Below, one piece after another: positions 33,360 to 41,725 of a stretch of DNA of 64,000 bases. Made by a program: the position numbers and the translations under genes. The stretch's first letter is position 1; every line of letters starts with the position of its first letter. The notes beneath the pieces were generated by a model. The model was not told the DNA's origin, did not search any database, and saw only the letters and a list, made by a program, of their open reading frames with translations. This DNA is from Sva-07 sp963774765 (lineage in GTDB: Bacteria > Actinomycetota > Acidimicrobiia > Acidimicrobiales > Ilumatobacteraceae), in contig CAVZGP010000010.1 in assembly GCA_963774765.1 (NCBI GenBank), positions 124,001-188,000 of the forward strand. Direction: 5' to 3'.

Positions 33360-36245
33360 CTACAGGACGTCGCGGAGGAAGCGGCCGGTGTGGCTGGCTT
33401 CGAGACCGGCGATGTGTTCGGGTGGACCTTCGCCGACGATCGCGCCGCCGCCGGTTCCGCCGTTCGGACCGAGGTCGATCACCCAGTCGGCAGTCTTGAT
33501 GACGTCGAGGCTGTGCTCGATCACCAGCACGGTGTTGCCCTGGTCGACCAGGCGCTGCAGCACCGTCAGCAATCGCCGGACGTCGTCGAAGTGCAAGCCG
33601 GTGGTCGGTTCGTCGAGCAGATAGATCGTGTGGCCGGTGGACCGCTTGGCCAACTCGGCCGACAACTTCACGCGCTGCGCTTCGCCGCCCGACAGCGTCG
33701 GCGCCGACTGGCCCAACCGCACGTAGCCGAGCCCCACGTCGACGAGCGTCTGCATGTACCGAGCGATGCCCGGCTGGTTGGTGAAGAAGTCGACCGCCTC
33801 GGCAACCGGCATGTCGAGCACCTGGGCGATGTTCTTTCCCTTGAACTCGATGTCGAGCGTGTCGCGGTTGTACCGGGCACCGTGGCACACCTCACATGGC
33901 ACGTACACGTCGGGCAGGAAGTGCATCTCGATCTTGAGCGTGCCGTCGCCCGAACACGCCTCGCACCGTCCGCCCTTGACGTTGAACGAGAAGCGCCCCG
34001 GCATGTAGCCGCGGACCTTGGCCTCGTTCGTGGACGCGAACAGCTTGCGGACGTTGTCGAACACACCGGTGTACGTCGCCGGGTTCGACCGCGGGGTGCG
34101 GCCGATCGGCGACTGGTCCATGTCGATGACCTTGTCGAGGTACTCGATGCCGGTGATCCGCTTGTGCTTGCCCGCAGACATCTTCGACTTGTAGATGCGC
34201 TGCATCAGGACCGGCAGCAGGATGTCGCGCACGAGCGTCGACTTGCCCGACCCCGACACGCCGGTGACCGCCACGAAGTTGCCGAGCGGGATGTCGACGT
34301 CGATGTTCGCCAGATTGTGCTCGCGAGCACCCTCGATGCGCAGCGACTCCAGCCCCTGCGGACGGCGTGACTCGGGCACCGGGATCGACTTGCGACCCGA
34401 CAGGTACTGGCCCGTCACCGATTCCTTGACCTTGAGGATCCCGGGCACCTTGCCGGAGTAGACGACCTCTCCCCCATGCTCGCCCGCACCCGGGCCGATG
34501 TCGACGATCCAGTCGCTCTCGCGGATCGTCTCTTCGTCGTGCTCGACCACGATCACCGTGTTGCCGAGGTCGCGCAGCCGCGTGAGCGTGTCGATCAGCC
34601 TCCGATTGTCGCGTTGGTGCAAGCCGATCGACGGTTCGTCGAGCACGTACAGCGTGCCGACCAGACCCGAGCCGATCTGGGAGGCCAACCGGATGCGCTG
34701 CGCCTCGCCACCGGCCAGCGTGCCGGCGGCTCGCGAGAGGGTCAGGTAGTCGAGGCCGACGTCGAGCAGAAATCCGAGCCGGGCATTGATCTCCTTGGTC
34801 ACGCGTTCGGCGATCAACCGGTCGCGCTCGGAGAGTTCGAGTGCGGCGAGGAACTTCGCCGACTCGCCGATCGACATGTCGGACACCTCGGAGATGTGCT
34901 TGCCCTCGATCGTGACCGCCAACGTCGACGGCTTCAGTCGGGCGCCGCCGCAGGTGGTGCACGGAACGAGACGCATGTAGCCCTCGTACTGATCGCGGGC
35001 CCACTCGCTGTCACTGCCCTCGTGGCGGCGCTTGATCCACGGGATCACGCCCTCGTACTCGGTGGAGTACGACCGCGACCGCCCGTAGCGGTTCTTGTAC
35101 TTGACGGTCATCTTGCCCTTCACCCCGTGGAGGATGACCTTCTGCTGCTTGGCGGTGAGCTTTTCCCACGGCGCGTTCATGTCGACGTCGTGCACCTCGG
35201 CAACCGACTCGAGCATCCTGGTGAAGTACTGGGTGTTGGCGCTACGCCACGGTGCGATTGCACCGTCGAGCAGCGACAGTTCGGGGTCGGGGATGATTAG
35301 CTCGGGGTCGACCTCGAACGTGGTGCCCAACCCGTCACAGGCAGCGCACGCGCCGTACGGCGAGTTGAACGAGAAGTTGCGTGGGGCCGGCTCGTCGTAG
35401 CTGGTCCCGCACACCGGGCACGCCAGATGCTGGCTGAACGTGAGCGTCTCGGGCTGACCCTCCCCGGCTCGCGGCACGACCTCGATCTCGGCAACACCGT
35501 CCGCCAGGCCGAGCGCCTGTTCGAGCGACTCGGTCAGTCGACGCTCGATGCCCTCCTTGAGCACGAGACGGTCGACGACGATCTCGATCTTGTGGTTCTC
35601 GTACTTGGCGAGACGCTCGTCGCGTTTGAGGAACTCGTCGATGTCGACCGTCTCACCGTCGATCCGCGCCCTGACGTAACCCTGCCCCGAGAGATCCTGC
35701 AGCAGCGTGTCGTACTCGCCCTTGCGACCGCGCACCACCGGCGCGAGCACCTGGAAGCGGATGCCGTCGTCCATGTCGAGGATCCGGTCGACGATCTGCT
35801 GCGGGGTCTGTCGCTGCAGCTTCGTGCCGTCGTTCGGGCAGTGCTGGATACCGATGCGGGCATACAGAAGACGGAGGTAGTCGTAGACCTCGGTGATCGT
35901 GCCGACGGTTGAACGCGGGTTGCGGCTGGCCGACTTCTGATCGATCGAGATCGCCGGTGACAGACCTTCGATCACGTCGACGTCAGGCTTGTCCATCTGT
36001 CCGAGGAACTGACGAGCGTAGGAACTCAGCGACTCGACATAACGGCGCTGGCCCTCGGCATAGATCGTGTCGAACGCCAGGCTCGACTTGCCGGACCCGG
36101 ACAGGCCGGTGAACACGATCAGCCTGTCGCGCGGCAGCTCGACGTTGACGTTCTTCAGGTTGTGCTCGCGGGCACCTCGAACGATGATCTGAGCCTCGTC
36201 GGATTTCGACTTCGTGGAGCGCTGACGGGTGGTGGTGGCGGCCAT
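33360..36245 (-). CDS. uvrA: Excinuclease ABC subunit A
   Basis: The encoded protein has 961 residues. Two ABC ATPase modules carry Walker A GLSGSGKSSLAFDTIYAEG (near residue 48) and GVSGSGKSTLVRDILLPVL (near 660). Zinc modules are CPVCGTSYDEP...CAAC and CEACSGDGT...CEVC. Signature motifs are TLAGGEAQRIRLASQIGS and TLSGGEAQRVKLSAELAK. UvrA dimers scan DNA for lesions and load UvrB. An actinobacterial LexA box lies 21 bp upstream of the start, so SOS induction is likely. Confidence 0.98.
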   Translation of the reverse strand: MAATTTRQRSTKSKSDEAQIIVRGAREHNLKNVNVELPRDRLIVFTGLSGSGKSSLAFDTIYAEGQRRYVESLSSYARQFLGQMDKPDVDVIEGLSPAISIDQKSASRNPRSTVGTITEVYDYLRLLYARIGIQHCPNDGTKLQRQTPQQIVDRILDMDDGIRFQVLAPVVRGRKGEYDTLLQDLSGQGYVRARIDGETVDIDEFLKRDERLAKYENHKIEIVVDRLVLKEGIERRLTESLEQALGLADGVAEIEVVPRAGEGQPETLTFSQHLACPVCGTSYDEPAPRNFSFNSPYGACAACDGLGTTFEVDPELIIPDPELSLLDGAIAPWRSANTQYFTRMLESVAEVHDVDMNAPWEKLTAKQQKVILHGVKGKMTVKYKNRYGRSRSYSTEYEGVIPWIKRRHEGSDSEWARDQYEGYMRLVPCTTCGGARLKPSTLAVTIEGKHISEVSDMSIGESAKFLAALELSERDRLIAERVTKEINARLGFLLDVGLDYLTLSRAAGTLAGGEAQRIRLASQIGSGLVGTLYVLDEPSIGLHQRDNRRLIDTLTRLRDLGNTVIVVEHDEETIRESDWIVDIGPGAGEHGGEVVYSGKVPGILKVKESVTGQYLSGRKSIPVPESRRPQGLESLRIEGAREHNLANIDVDIPLGNFVAVTGVSGSGKSTLVRDILLPVLMQRIYKSKMSAGKHKRITGIEYLDKVIDMDQSPIGRTPRSNPATYTGVFDNVRKLFASTNEAKVRGYMPGRFSFNVKGGRCEACSGDGTLKIEMHFLPDVYVPCEVCHGARYNRDTLDIEFKGKNIAQVLDMPVAEAVDFFTNQPGIARYMQTLVDVGLGYVRLGQSAPTLSGGEAQRVKLSAELAKRSTGHTIYLLDEPTTGLHFDDVRRLLTVLQRLVDQGNTVLVIEHSLDVIKTADWVIDLGPNGGTGGGAIVGEGPPEHIAGLEASHTGRFLRDVL

Positions 36246-36265
36246 CAGCGCAAGATCCTATCGCC

Positions 36266-36277
36266 GAACATGTGTTC
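36266..36277. promoter_or_regulatory. LexA (SOS) box upstream of uvrA
   Basis: GAACATGTGTTC is a perfect GAAC-N4-GTTC site, the LexA-binding consensus of actinobacteria and Gram-positives, starting 21 bp upstream of the uvrA ATG. On the uvrA strand it reads GGAACACATGTTCG, the same 14 bases as at uvrB. Confidence 0.85.
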
Positions 36278-36343
36278 CACAAGACCGTGTCAGCCCCGCC
36301 TCCAGACGCCTGCGGAGCCCAACATCGACCGCCGTCTGGCCAA

Positions 36344-39300
36344 TCAAGGTCGAGTGCCCAGCCGTGCGGCGAGGTCTGCGTAGCGGTTGCGGGAGTCGAC
36401 GAGATCGAGATCGCCCAGCACCAGCGGCACCGTCGCCAGGAGAGATCCAGCTCGCTCGAGGTCGCCGCGCGCCAAACAGGATGCAGCCCAATCCATGCTG
36501 GTTCGTGCGATCCAGGGAGGGGCCGCGAGGTCGGACTGCTGGGCGATTGCGGCCTCGAAAAGGACCTTGGCTCGTCCGTGTTCGCCGAGTGCGTCATGCA
36601 GTAGGGCGAGCAGGCGATCGACCGGCCCCAGGTAGAGACCGCCGATCAACAGGTTCGCGCCTGATGCGTGAGCCAGAAGGTCGATGAACTGGTTGCAGTG
36701 CACCTCGCTCCGCACCGCCGCGACGACCTCGGACCAGTACGCAAGACAGACGTGCAGTGTTGCGTCGTCCGCGAACTCGTGAACGTCGAGGCCGTGCAGC
36801 GAGGTCCACACGAGGTCCAGGTCACCACGCTGAAGTCGGATGAACGTCGCAGTTGCACGTTCGGGACCAGCGCGATGGGCCGAGGCGGCGAGTTCGTCGA
36901 CGATCGGGGCCAACCCGGCGAGCGTTGCACGTTCCCGGCTGATCGCCAGCGTCGTGGTCGACCGATAGGCGACGGCCTCGGGGACGCCGAGCTGCTGGAG
37001 GTGTGCGACCAACTGGTCGGCCAGCAGTTCCGCAGCACCGACCTCACCGTCGATGACGCTGCGCATCGTCGGGTGGAGCAGCGACATCGCCGTGCGGACC
37101 GCGCCGATCTGCGCTCCAAGCGATGCCATGGCGGCGATGGCAGCATCGAGTTCCGAACGATCGCCCAGGTGCAGCGCCGTGTAGGCGAGATGGCCATGGA
37201 TGCGCCAGCGGTCCGACGCCGACAGCTCCGGTTCGCCTTCGAGCACCGCCGTAGCCTCCCGGATTCGACGACGCAACTCCGACGTGCCAGCGGGGACGTA
37301 CGATGTTGCACCCGCGGTCGCGACGAGCTCGACCCGCTCGCCGACCGGGAGCGCCGCCAGGAGCCGTTCCTGCTCGTCGAGCGCTCGGCGTCGCCCGTCG
37401 ACATTGCGCTCGAAGATCAGCTCCTTGGCCAACTCCCCGAGGAGGGCTGCACGCTGCCAGTCCCCGAGCGACCCCATCGACAGTGCTGCGCCGAGCATCT
37501 CGACACGCTCGGGATCGGCGGGGTCACTGGCGCTGAAGCTGTGCCGCGCGCGGACTCGGAGCGCAGCGACGACGGTGGTCGGATCGTCGGACACAACTGC
37601 CAGTCGCGCTGCTTCGAGTGCATGCGAGCGCGCATCCGGCGCCGAGCCCGACACCCCTTCGGCCTCGGCGAGCTGTACCAGCACCAGTCGCCGCAGCGCC
37701 GACCCGTCGTTCGGATCGTCGGCCATCAGTTCGAGCGCACGCTCGAACCAGCGAGCCCCGTTCTCGTAGGCCCCCCGGGCGGCGGCCAGTTCGCCCGCCC
37801 TGATGGTGAGCTCGATCGCCCGTGAACGATCGGATCCCACCGTCGCCTCCGCCCAATGCACGGCGAGATCGGAGATGACGTCGTCGAGCGCATCGCCGTG
37901 ACGTCGTTCGAGTGCGACGGCGACCTTGCGGTGCTCGCGACGGCGACGACTCGACGAAAGCTCGGCGTGGAGCGTCTCGCGCACGAGTCCGTGGGCGAAT
38001 CGATGACGATCGGCACGCACCTCGACCACGAGGTTGGCCGAGATCGCTGCCTCGAGCGCATCGAGTACGACGTCAGGATCCGATTCGAGCACATCGGCGA
38101 GCACATCGACATCGAACTCGTAGCCGATCACCGCGGCTGACCGCAGCACGCGCTCGACCGGTTCGCCCAGCCGATGCACCCGCTGGCCCACGACCTGCCG
38201 AACGCCGTCGGGAATGCCGGCTTCGTCCACGCCGAAATCGCTCGTCCACTGGCCGTCACGTTCGACCAGGGTCCCGTTCTCGATCAGGTCGCGCAGCACC
38301 TCCCCCAGAAAGAACGGATTGCCCGACGTCTCACGATGCACCCGCTCGGCGAACTGCAGCCCGACGTCGTCGAGCTCGTGTCCGCCAGCACGCTCGAGCA
38401 GCTCGCGCACGCCGTCGGGCTCGAGTCCGTCCAGCACGATCTGCGTGACACTCCCCATCGCGTGGGCGTCCGCGAGCGTCGCCGCGAGCGCATGGCCTCG
38501 ATCGACGTCGGTGTCTCGGTAGGTGCCCACGATCATCAGCCCGGGCACACGGTGTTGGATCAAATGTCTGAGGAGCAGCAACGTCGGACGGTCTGCCCAT
38601 TGCAGGTCGTCGATCACGAACAGCCGCGGTCGATCCGCACCACCGACTGCCAGCCAGGATTCGACTGCTTGGAACAGACGGAAACGCTCGGCGTCCGGCT
38701 CGTCCCGAAGTGGCGGCGGCAGGCCTGGGATCAGGTCGCGCAGATGTGGGACCAGGCGTTCGAGATCGCCGGGGAACTCGCCGAACACGGCCGCCTCCGG
38801 CGTCTCTCGTCGGATGAAGCACTCGAGTGCCGTCCCGAATGCCTGGAACGGGGCACCTTCCTCGTCGCAACGGCCCGCGAGTGCGAGCGCGGCCGGCTCA
38901 CCGTCGGAGCTGGCTGATTCGCACACGGCACGCGCCAACTCCTGGGTGAGCCGCGTCTTGCCGACGCCCGGCTCGCCGGACAGGAACACCGCTTCGAAGC
39001 CACCGTCGGCACACGACCGCCACGTCTCGACGAGGCGGCCGAGGGCTTCGGCACGCCCAGAGAACGGAAATCCCGGACCGGCCAGCACTGCCGGGAGGTG
39101 CTCGTCCGGTGCCGATCGCTCCGGGATCGGTTCCCAGCGGACGACGCTCACCGGTACGGGATCCGACAGACCCTTGAGCACCAGCGCACCGAGCGAACGG
39201 AATTCGTGGTCGCCGCGTCCCCTGGCGAGGTGGGCAACGGTGTCGGTACACCAGATCGAGTCGGGGTCTGCGCCCGACTCCAGGCGCTGCGCTTCCACCA

Positions 39301-39649
39301 CGGCCATCCCGAACCCGTCACCTCCTTCGAAGCTGACGTCTCCGACGGAGACACCGATGCGCACCGAGAGCCGTTCACCTCGCCGTCGACGATTCGCGAG
39401 GTCGAGGGCCTGCTGCACGGCGACAGCTGCCGACAGAGCATCGACGCAACTGACGAACGTGGCCATGATGCCGTCACCGAGGTGTTTGACGACCTGACCG
39501 AGGTTCGCCTCGACCGCCTCGACCAGAATCTCGTCGTGGCTCGCGCGCAGTGCGTCTGCTGCTGCTTCGCCGAGACGGATCCGCAACTCGGTCGAGCCGA
39601 CGAGATCGGTGAACATGACCGCAGCCGTCCGGATCACGTTGTCGGCCAT
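36344..39649 (-). CDS. Cyclase-homology domain/AAA ATPase/TPR-like regulator
   Basis: The encoded protein has 1101 residues. Residues 1-175 are a class III nucleotide-cyclase homology domain (VMFTDLVGSTELRIRLG, KHLGDGIMATF, RIGVSVGDVSFEGGDGF). The Asn of the catalytic Asn-Arg region is not conserved (GMAVVEAQRLES), so cyclase activity is doubtful. From about 205 is an AAA_16/STAND ATPase: Walker A LSGEPGVGKTRLTQELARAV, Walker B RLFVIDDLQWADRPTLLLL. The C-terminal 500 residues are TPR-like helical repeats with no HTH. The family serves as signal-dependent switches of unknown input. It is divergent from the histidine kinase gene. Confidence 0.82.
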   Translation of the reverse strand: MADNVIRTAAVMFTDLVGSTELRIRLGEAAADALRASHDEILVEAVEANLGQVVKHLGDGIMATFVSCVDALSAAVAVQQALDLANRRRRGERLSVRIGVSVGDVSFEGGDGFGMAVVEAQRLESGADPDSIWCTDTVAHLARGRGDHEFRSLGALVLKGLSDPVPVSVVRWEPIPERSAPDEHLPAVLAGPGFPFSGRAEALGRLVETWRSCADGGFEAVFLSGEPGVGKTRLTQELARAVCESASSDGEPAALALAGRCDEEGAPFQAFGTALECFIRRETPEAAVFGEFPGDLERLVPHLRDLIPGLPPPLRDEPDAERFRLFQAVESWLAVGGADRPRLFVIDDLQWADRPTLLLLRHLIQHRVPGLMIVGTYRDTDVDRGHALAATLADAHAMGSVTQIVLDGLEPDGVRELLERAGGHELDDVGLQFAERVHRETSGNPFFLGEVLRDLIENGTLVERDGQWTSDFGVDEAGIPDGVRQVVGQRVHRLGEPVERVLRSAAVIGYEFDVDVLADVLESDPDVVLDALEAAISANLVVEVRADRHRFAHGLVRETLHAELSSSRRRREHRKVAVALERRHGDALDDVISDLAVHWAEATVGSDRSRAIELTIRAGELAAARGAYENGARWFERALELMADDPNDGSALRRLVLVQLAEAEGVSGSAPDARSHALEAARLAVVSDDPTTVVAALRVRARHSFSASDPADPERVEMLGAALSMGSLGDWQRAALLGELAKELIFERNVDGRRRALDEQERLLAALPVGERVELVATAGATSYVPAGTSELRRRIREATAVLEGEPELSASDRWRIHGHLAYTALHLGDRSELDAAIAAMASLGAQIGAVRTAMSLLHPTMRSVIDGEVGAAELLADQLVAHLQQLGVPEAVAYRSTTTLAISRERATLAGLAPIVDELAASAHRAGPERATATFIRLQRGDLDLVWTSLHGLDVHEFADDATLHVCLAYWSEVVAAVRSEVHCNQFIDLLAHASGANLLIGGLYLGPVDRLLALLHDALGEHGRAKVLFEAAIAQQSDLAAPPWIARTSMDWAASCLARGDLERAGSLLATVPLVLGDLDLVDSRNRYADLAARLGTRP

Positions 39650-39770
39650 CTCACCCTCGATCAGTCCTGCCGTGGTTCGGACAGTAGCCGAGGCACGCCG
39701 AGGTCGACGCCGCCGTCACGGTCGCGGCAGCGTCCCCCACCGGACGCTGCCGCTCTGGCACAGTCGTGCG

Positions 39771-40910
39771 GTGCCAGCGGACGCGCGGACGATCTTCCCG
39801 ACGGCGATCACCGTTGCCCGCGCGCTCGTCGCGGCCCGATGGCTCGTCTTGCTCTGGATGATCGGCGTGGTCGTCGTGTCGTCCGAACGCGATGCGATCG
39901 AGCATCCGCTCGTCACGTGGATGTGCGTGGCCGCCGTGGCAGTGGTCGCGGCATGGACCACCTGGGCCGTACGCGCAGATCCCACCCGGCTGTTCGCGAC
40001 CGGATTCCTCCTCGTCGAGGCGACGCTGGCGATCGGCCTCAGCGTTGTCGACGGATGGGTGTTCGAACCCGGGCACGTCTTCGAGGTGTCCCAGAGTCTT
40101 GCCACGCAGTATCCCCTCATCGCCGTCATCTCGATCGGCCTCGCACGCGGTCCGATCGTGGCGGGAACCTTCGGCCTCTTGATGGGGCCGGCCGAGTGGG
40201 CCGGCGCGGTCCTCAACGAGTTCGACGACTGGAGCGCCCGCCACGCCGTGTCGTTGGTCGCCACCTCGTTGTTCTACGCCGCTGCCGGTGCCGTCTTCGG
40301 TTGGCAGGCGCAGCTGCTCCGCCGGGCCGAAGCCGACATCGCCGACCGCCGGGCACGCGACGACGTCGCCCGGGTACTGCACGACACGGTGCTGCAGACG
40401 CTGGCGCTCGTCGAGCGTCGCACCGCCGACAGCGATCCCGACCTGGCGCGAACGGCACGCGAGGCCGACCGCGAGCTCCGCCGATTCCTGTTCGGAAGCA
40501 CCAGCCGCGCCGACGACACGCTCGAACAGCGCGTGCGAGCAGCGGTTGAACGTGCTGCCCGACACCACGATCCCGATGCCAGCGTGCCGATCAGCGTGAG
40601 CGTGGTCGACACGGCGCCACCTCCCCCCGACGACGTCGCCGATGCGGTGGCGGCAGCGGTCGGCGAGGCCGTGGCGAACGCGCTCGAACATGCGGCGCCC
40701 GGCCGCATCGTGGTGTTCGTCGAGACCGACGACGACGGCGACGTGTTCGCATCGGTGCGTGACGACGGAAGCGGCTTCGACACCACCGAATCACGCGTCG
40801 GGCACGGCGTCGACCAGTCGATCGTGGCCCGGATGCACGACGTCGGCGGCCGAGCCGAAGTGGTCAGCACGCCGGGAACGGGGACCGAGGTGCGAGTGTG
40901 GTCGACGTGA
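39771..40910 (+). CDS. NarL-type (HisKA_3) sensor histidine kinase
   Basis: The encoded protein has 379 residues from GTG 39771; an earlier in-frame ATG at 39609 would overlap the divergent gene. About five to six membrane helices occupy 15-185 with no large extracytoplasmic sensor. The DHp motif is DDVARVLHDTVLQTLALVER with the phospho-acceptor His. The ATPase domain includes VGEAVANALEHAAPGRIVVF and VRDDGSGF. It is coupled to the response regulator by overlapping stop and start. The signal is unknown. Confidence 0.88.
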   Translation: MPADARTIFPTAITVARALVAARWLVLLWMIGVVVVSSERDAIEHPLVTWMCVAAVAVVAAWTTWAVRADPTRLFATGFLLVEATLAIGLSVVDGWVFEPGHVFEVSQSLATQYPLIAVISIGLARGPIVAGTFGLLMGPAEWAGAVLNEFDDWSARHAVSLVATSLFYAAAGAVFGWQAQLLRRAEADIADRRARDDVARVLHDTVLQTLALVERRTADSDPDLARTAREADRELRRFLFGSTSRADDTLEQRVRAAVERAARHHDPDASVPISVSVVDTAPPPPDDVADAVAAAVGEAVANALEHAAPGRIVVFVETDDDGDVFASVRDDGSGFDTTESRVGHGVDQSIVARMHDVGGRAEVVSTPGTGTEVRVWST

Positions 40911-41533
40911 GTGGCGACCAGATCAGGGTGGTGTTGGCAGACGATCACGAGTTGATGCGGTCCGGCCTGCGGGGCGAGTTGGGCGACCGCTTCGACGTGG
41001 TGGGCGAAGCCGATGACGCCGAGGGCGCGATCGACGTGATCACTGCACGCCGACCCGATCTGGTGGTTTCCGACCTCCACATGCCTCGCGGCGGGGGGTT
41101 GGCGGTCGTCCAAGCGTGCGCGACGTTCTGCCCGATCGTGATCCTCACCGTCAGCGAAGCCGAGAGCGACCTGCTCGACGCGGTCGCTGCGGGCGCCGCC
41201 GGATACCTCGTCAAGAGCGCGCCGATCGACGAGATCCGATCGTCACTCCTGGCCGCCGCAGCGGGCGAGCCGGTCTTCTCGCCATCGCTCGCCGCGCTGG
41301 TGCTCGGCGAGTTCCGCAGGCTCGCAAAGGCCGCCGACGTCAATCCACTCTCCGAGCGCGAGCGCCAGGTCCTGCAACTGGTCGCCCGCGGCCACACCTA
41401 CAAAGAGATCGGTGCCGAGCTCGACATCTCGCCGAAGACCGCCGAGAACCATGTCCGCAACATCCTCGGCAAGCTCCATCTGTCGCGGCGGAGCGATCTC
41501 GTGCGCTACGCCGTCGAACACGGCCTGGACTGA
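40907..41533 (+). CDS. NarL/FixJ-family response regulator
   Basis: The encoded protein has 208 residues from GTG 40907, which overlaps the kinase stop (GTGA); GTG 40898 would add three residues. The receiver domain has the acidic pair VVLADDHELMRSGL, the phospho-acceptor Asp in DLVVSDLHMPRGGG and the Lys in YLVKSAPIDEI. The C-terminal LuxR helix-turn-helix (LSERERQVLQLVARGHTYKE) completes the pair. Targets are unknown. The gene is followed directly by repeat cluster E. Confidence 0.9.
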   Translation: MSGDQIRVVLADDHELMRSGLRGELGDRFDVVGEADDAEGAIDVITARRPDLVVSDLHMPRGGGLAVVQACATFCPIVILTVSEAESDLLDAVAAGAAGYLVKSAPIDEIRSSLLAAAAGEPVFSPSLAALVLGEFRRLAKAADVNPLSERERQVLQLVARGHTYKEIGAELDISPKTAENHVRNILGKLHLSRRSDLVRYAVEHGLD

Positions 41534-41546
41534 CAGACAAGCCCGC

Positions 41547-41645
41547 GATGAGCGAACCGACCGTATACGGCGGTTTGGCTCACCGGTAGCGCACCGGACA
41601 AACCCACGATGAGCGAAACGACCGTATACAGCGGTTTGGCTCATC
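41547..41645. repeat. Hairpin repeat family 1, cluster E (two diverged copies)
   Basis: Diverged cores lie at 41547-41584 and 41608-41645, still with a 61-bp period. Both have GTATAC in the centre and TTTGGCTCA instead of TTTCGCTCA in the right arm. The outer heptamers GATGAGC/GCTCATC persist, apart from one change in the first copy (CTCACC). The cluster lies just after the response-regulator stop. Confidence 0.88.
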
Positions 41646-41725
41646 GGTGGTCTTGCGATCCCCCAGCAGCGTCTGGGGGGTTCCCCCGATGGCGCTCGCC
41701 GGGCACCATCGTCACGATCGGAGGC

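Noticed and set aside
32325..34370. 681-codon open frame on the plus strand
   Set aside because: It crosses MFS and uvrA genes on the opposite strand and a repeat cluster; it is a GC-bias artefact.
36344..39649. Annotation as an active adenylate or guanylate cyclase
   Set aside because: The catalytic Asn of the Asn-Arg pair is not conserved, so only cyclase homology is claimed.
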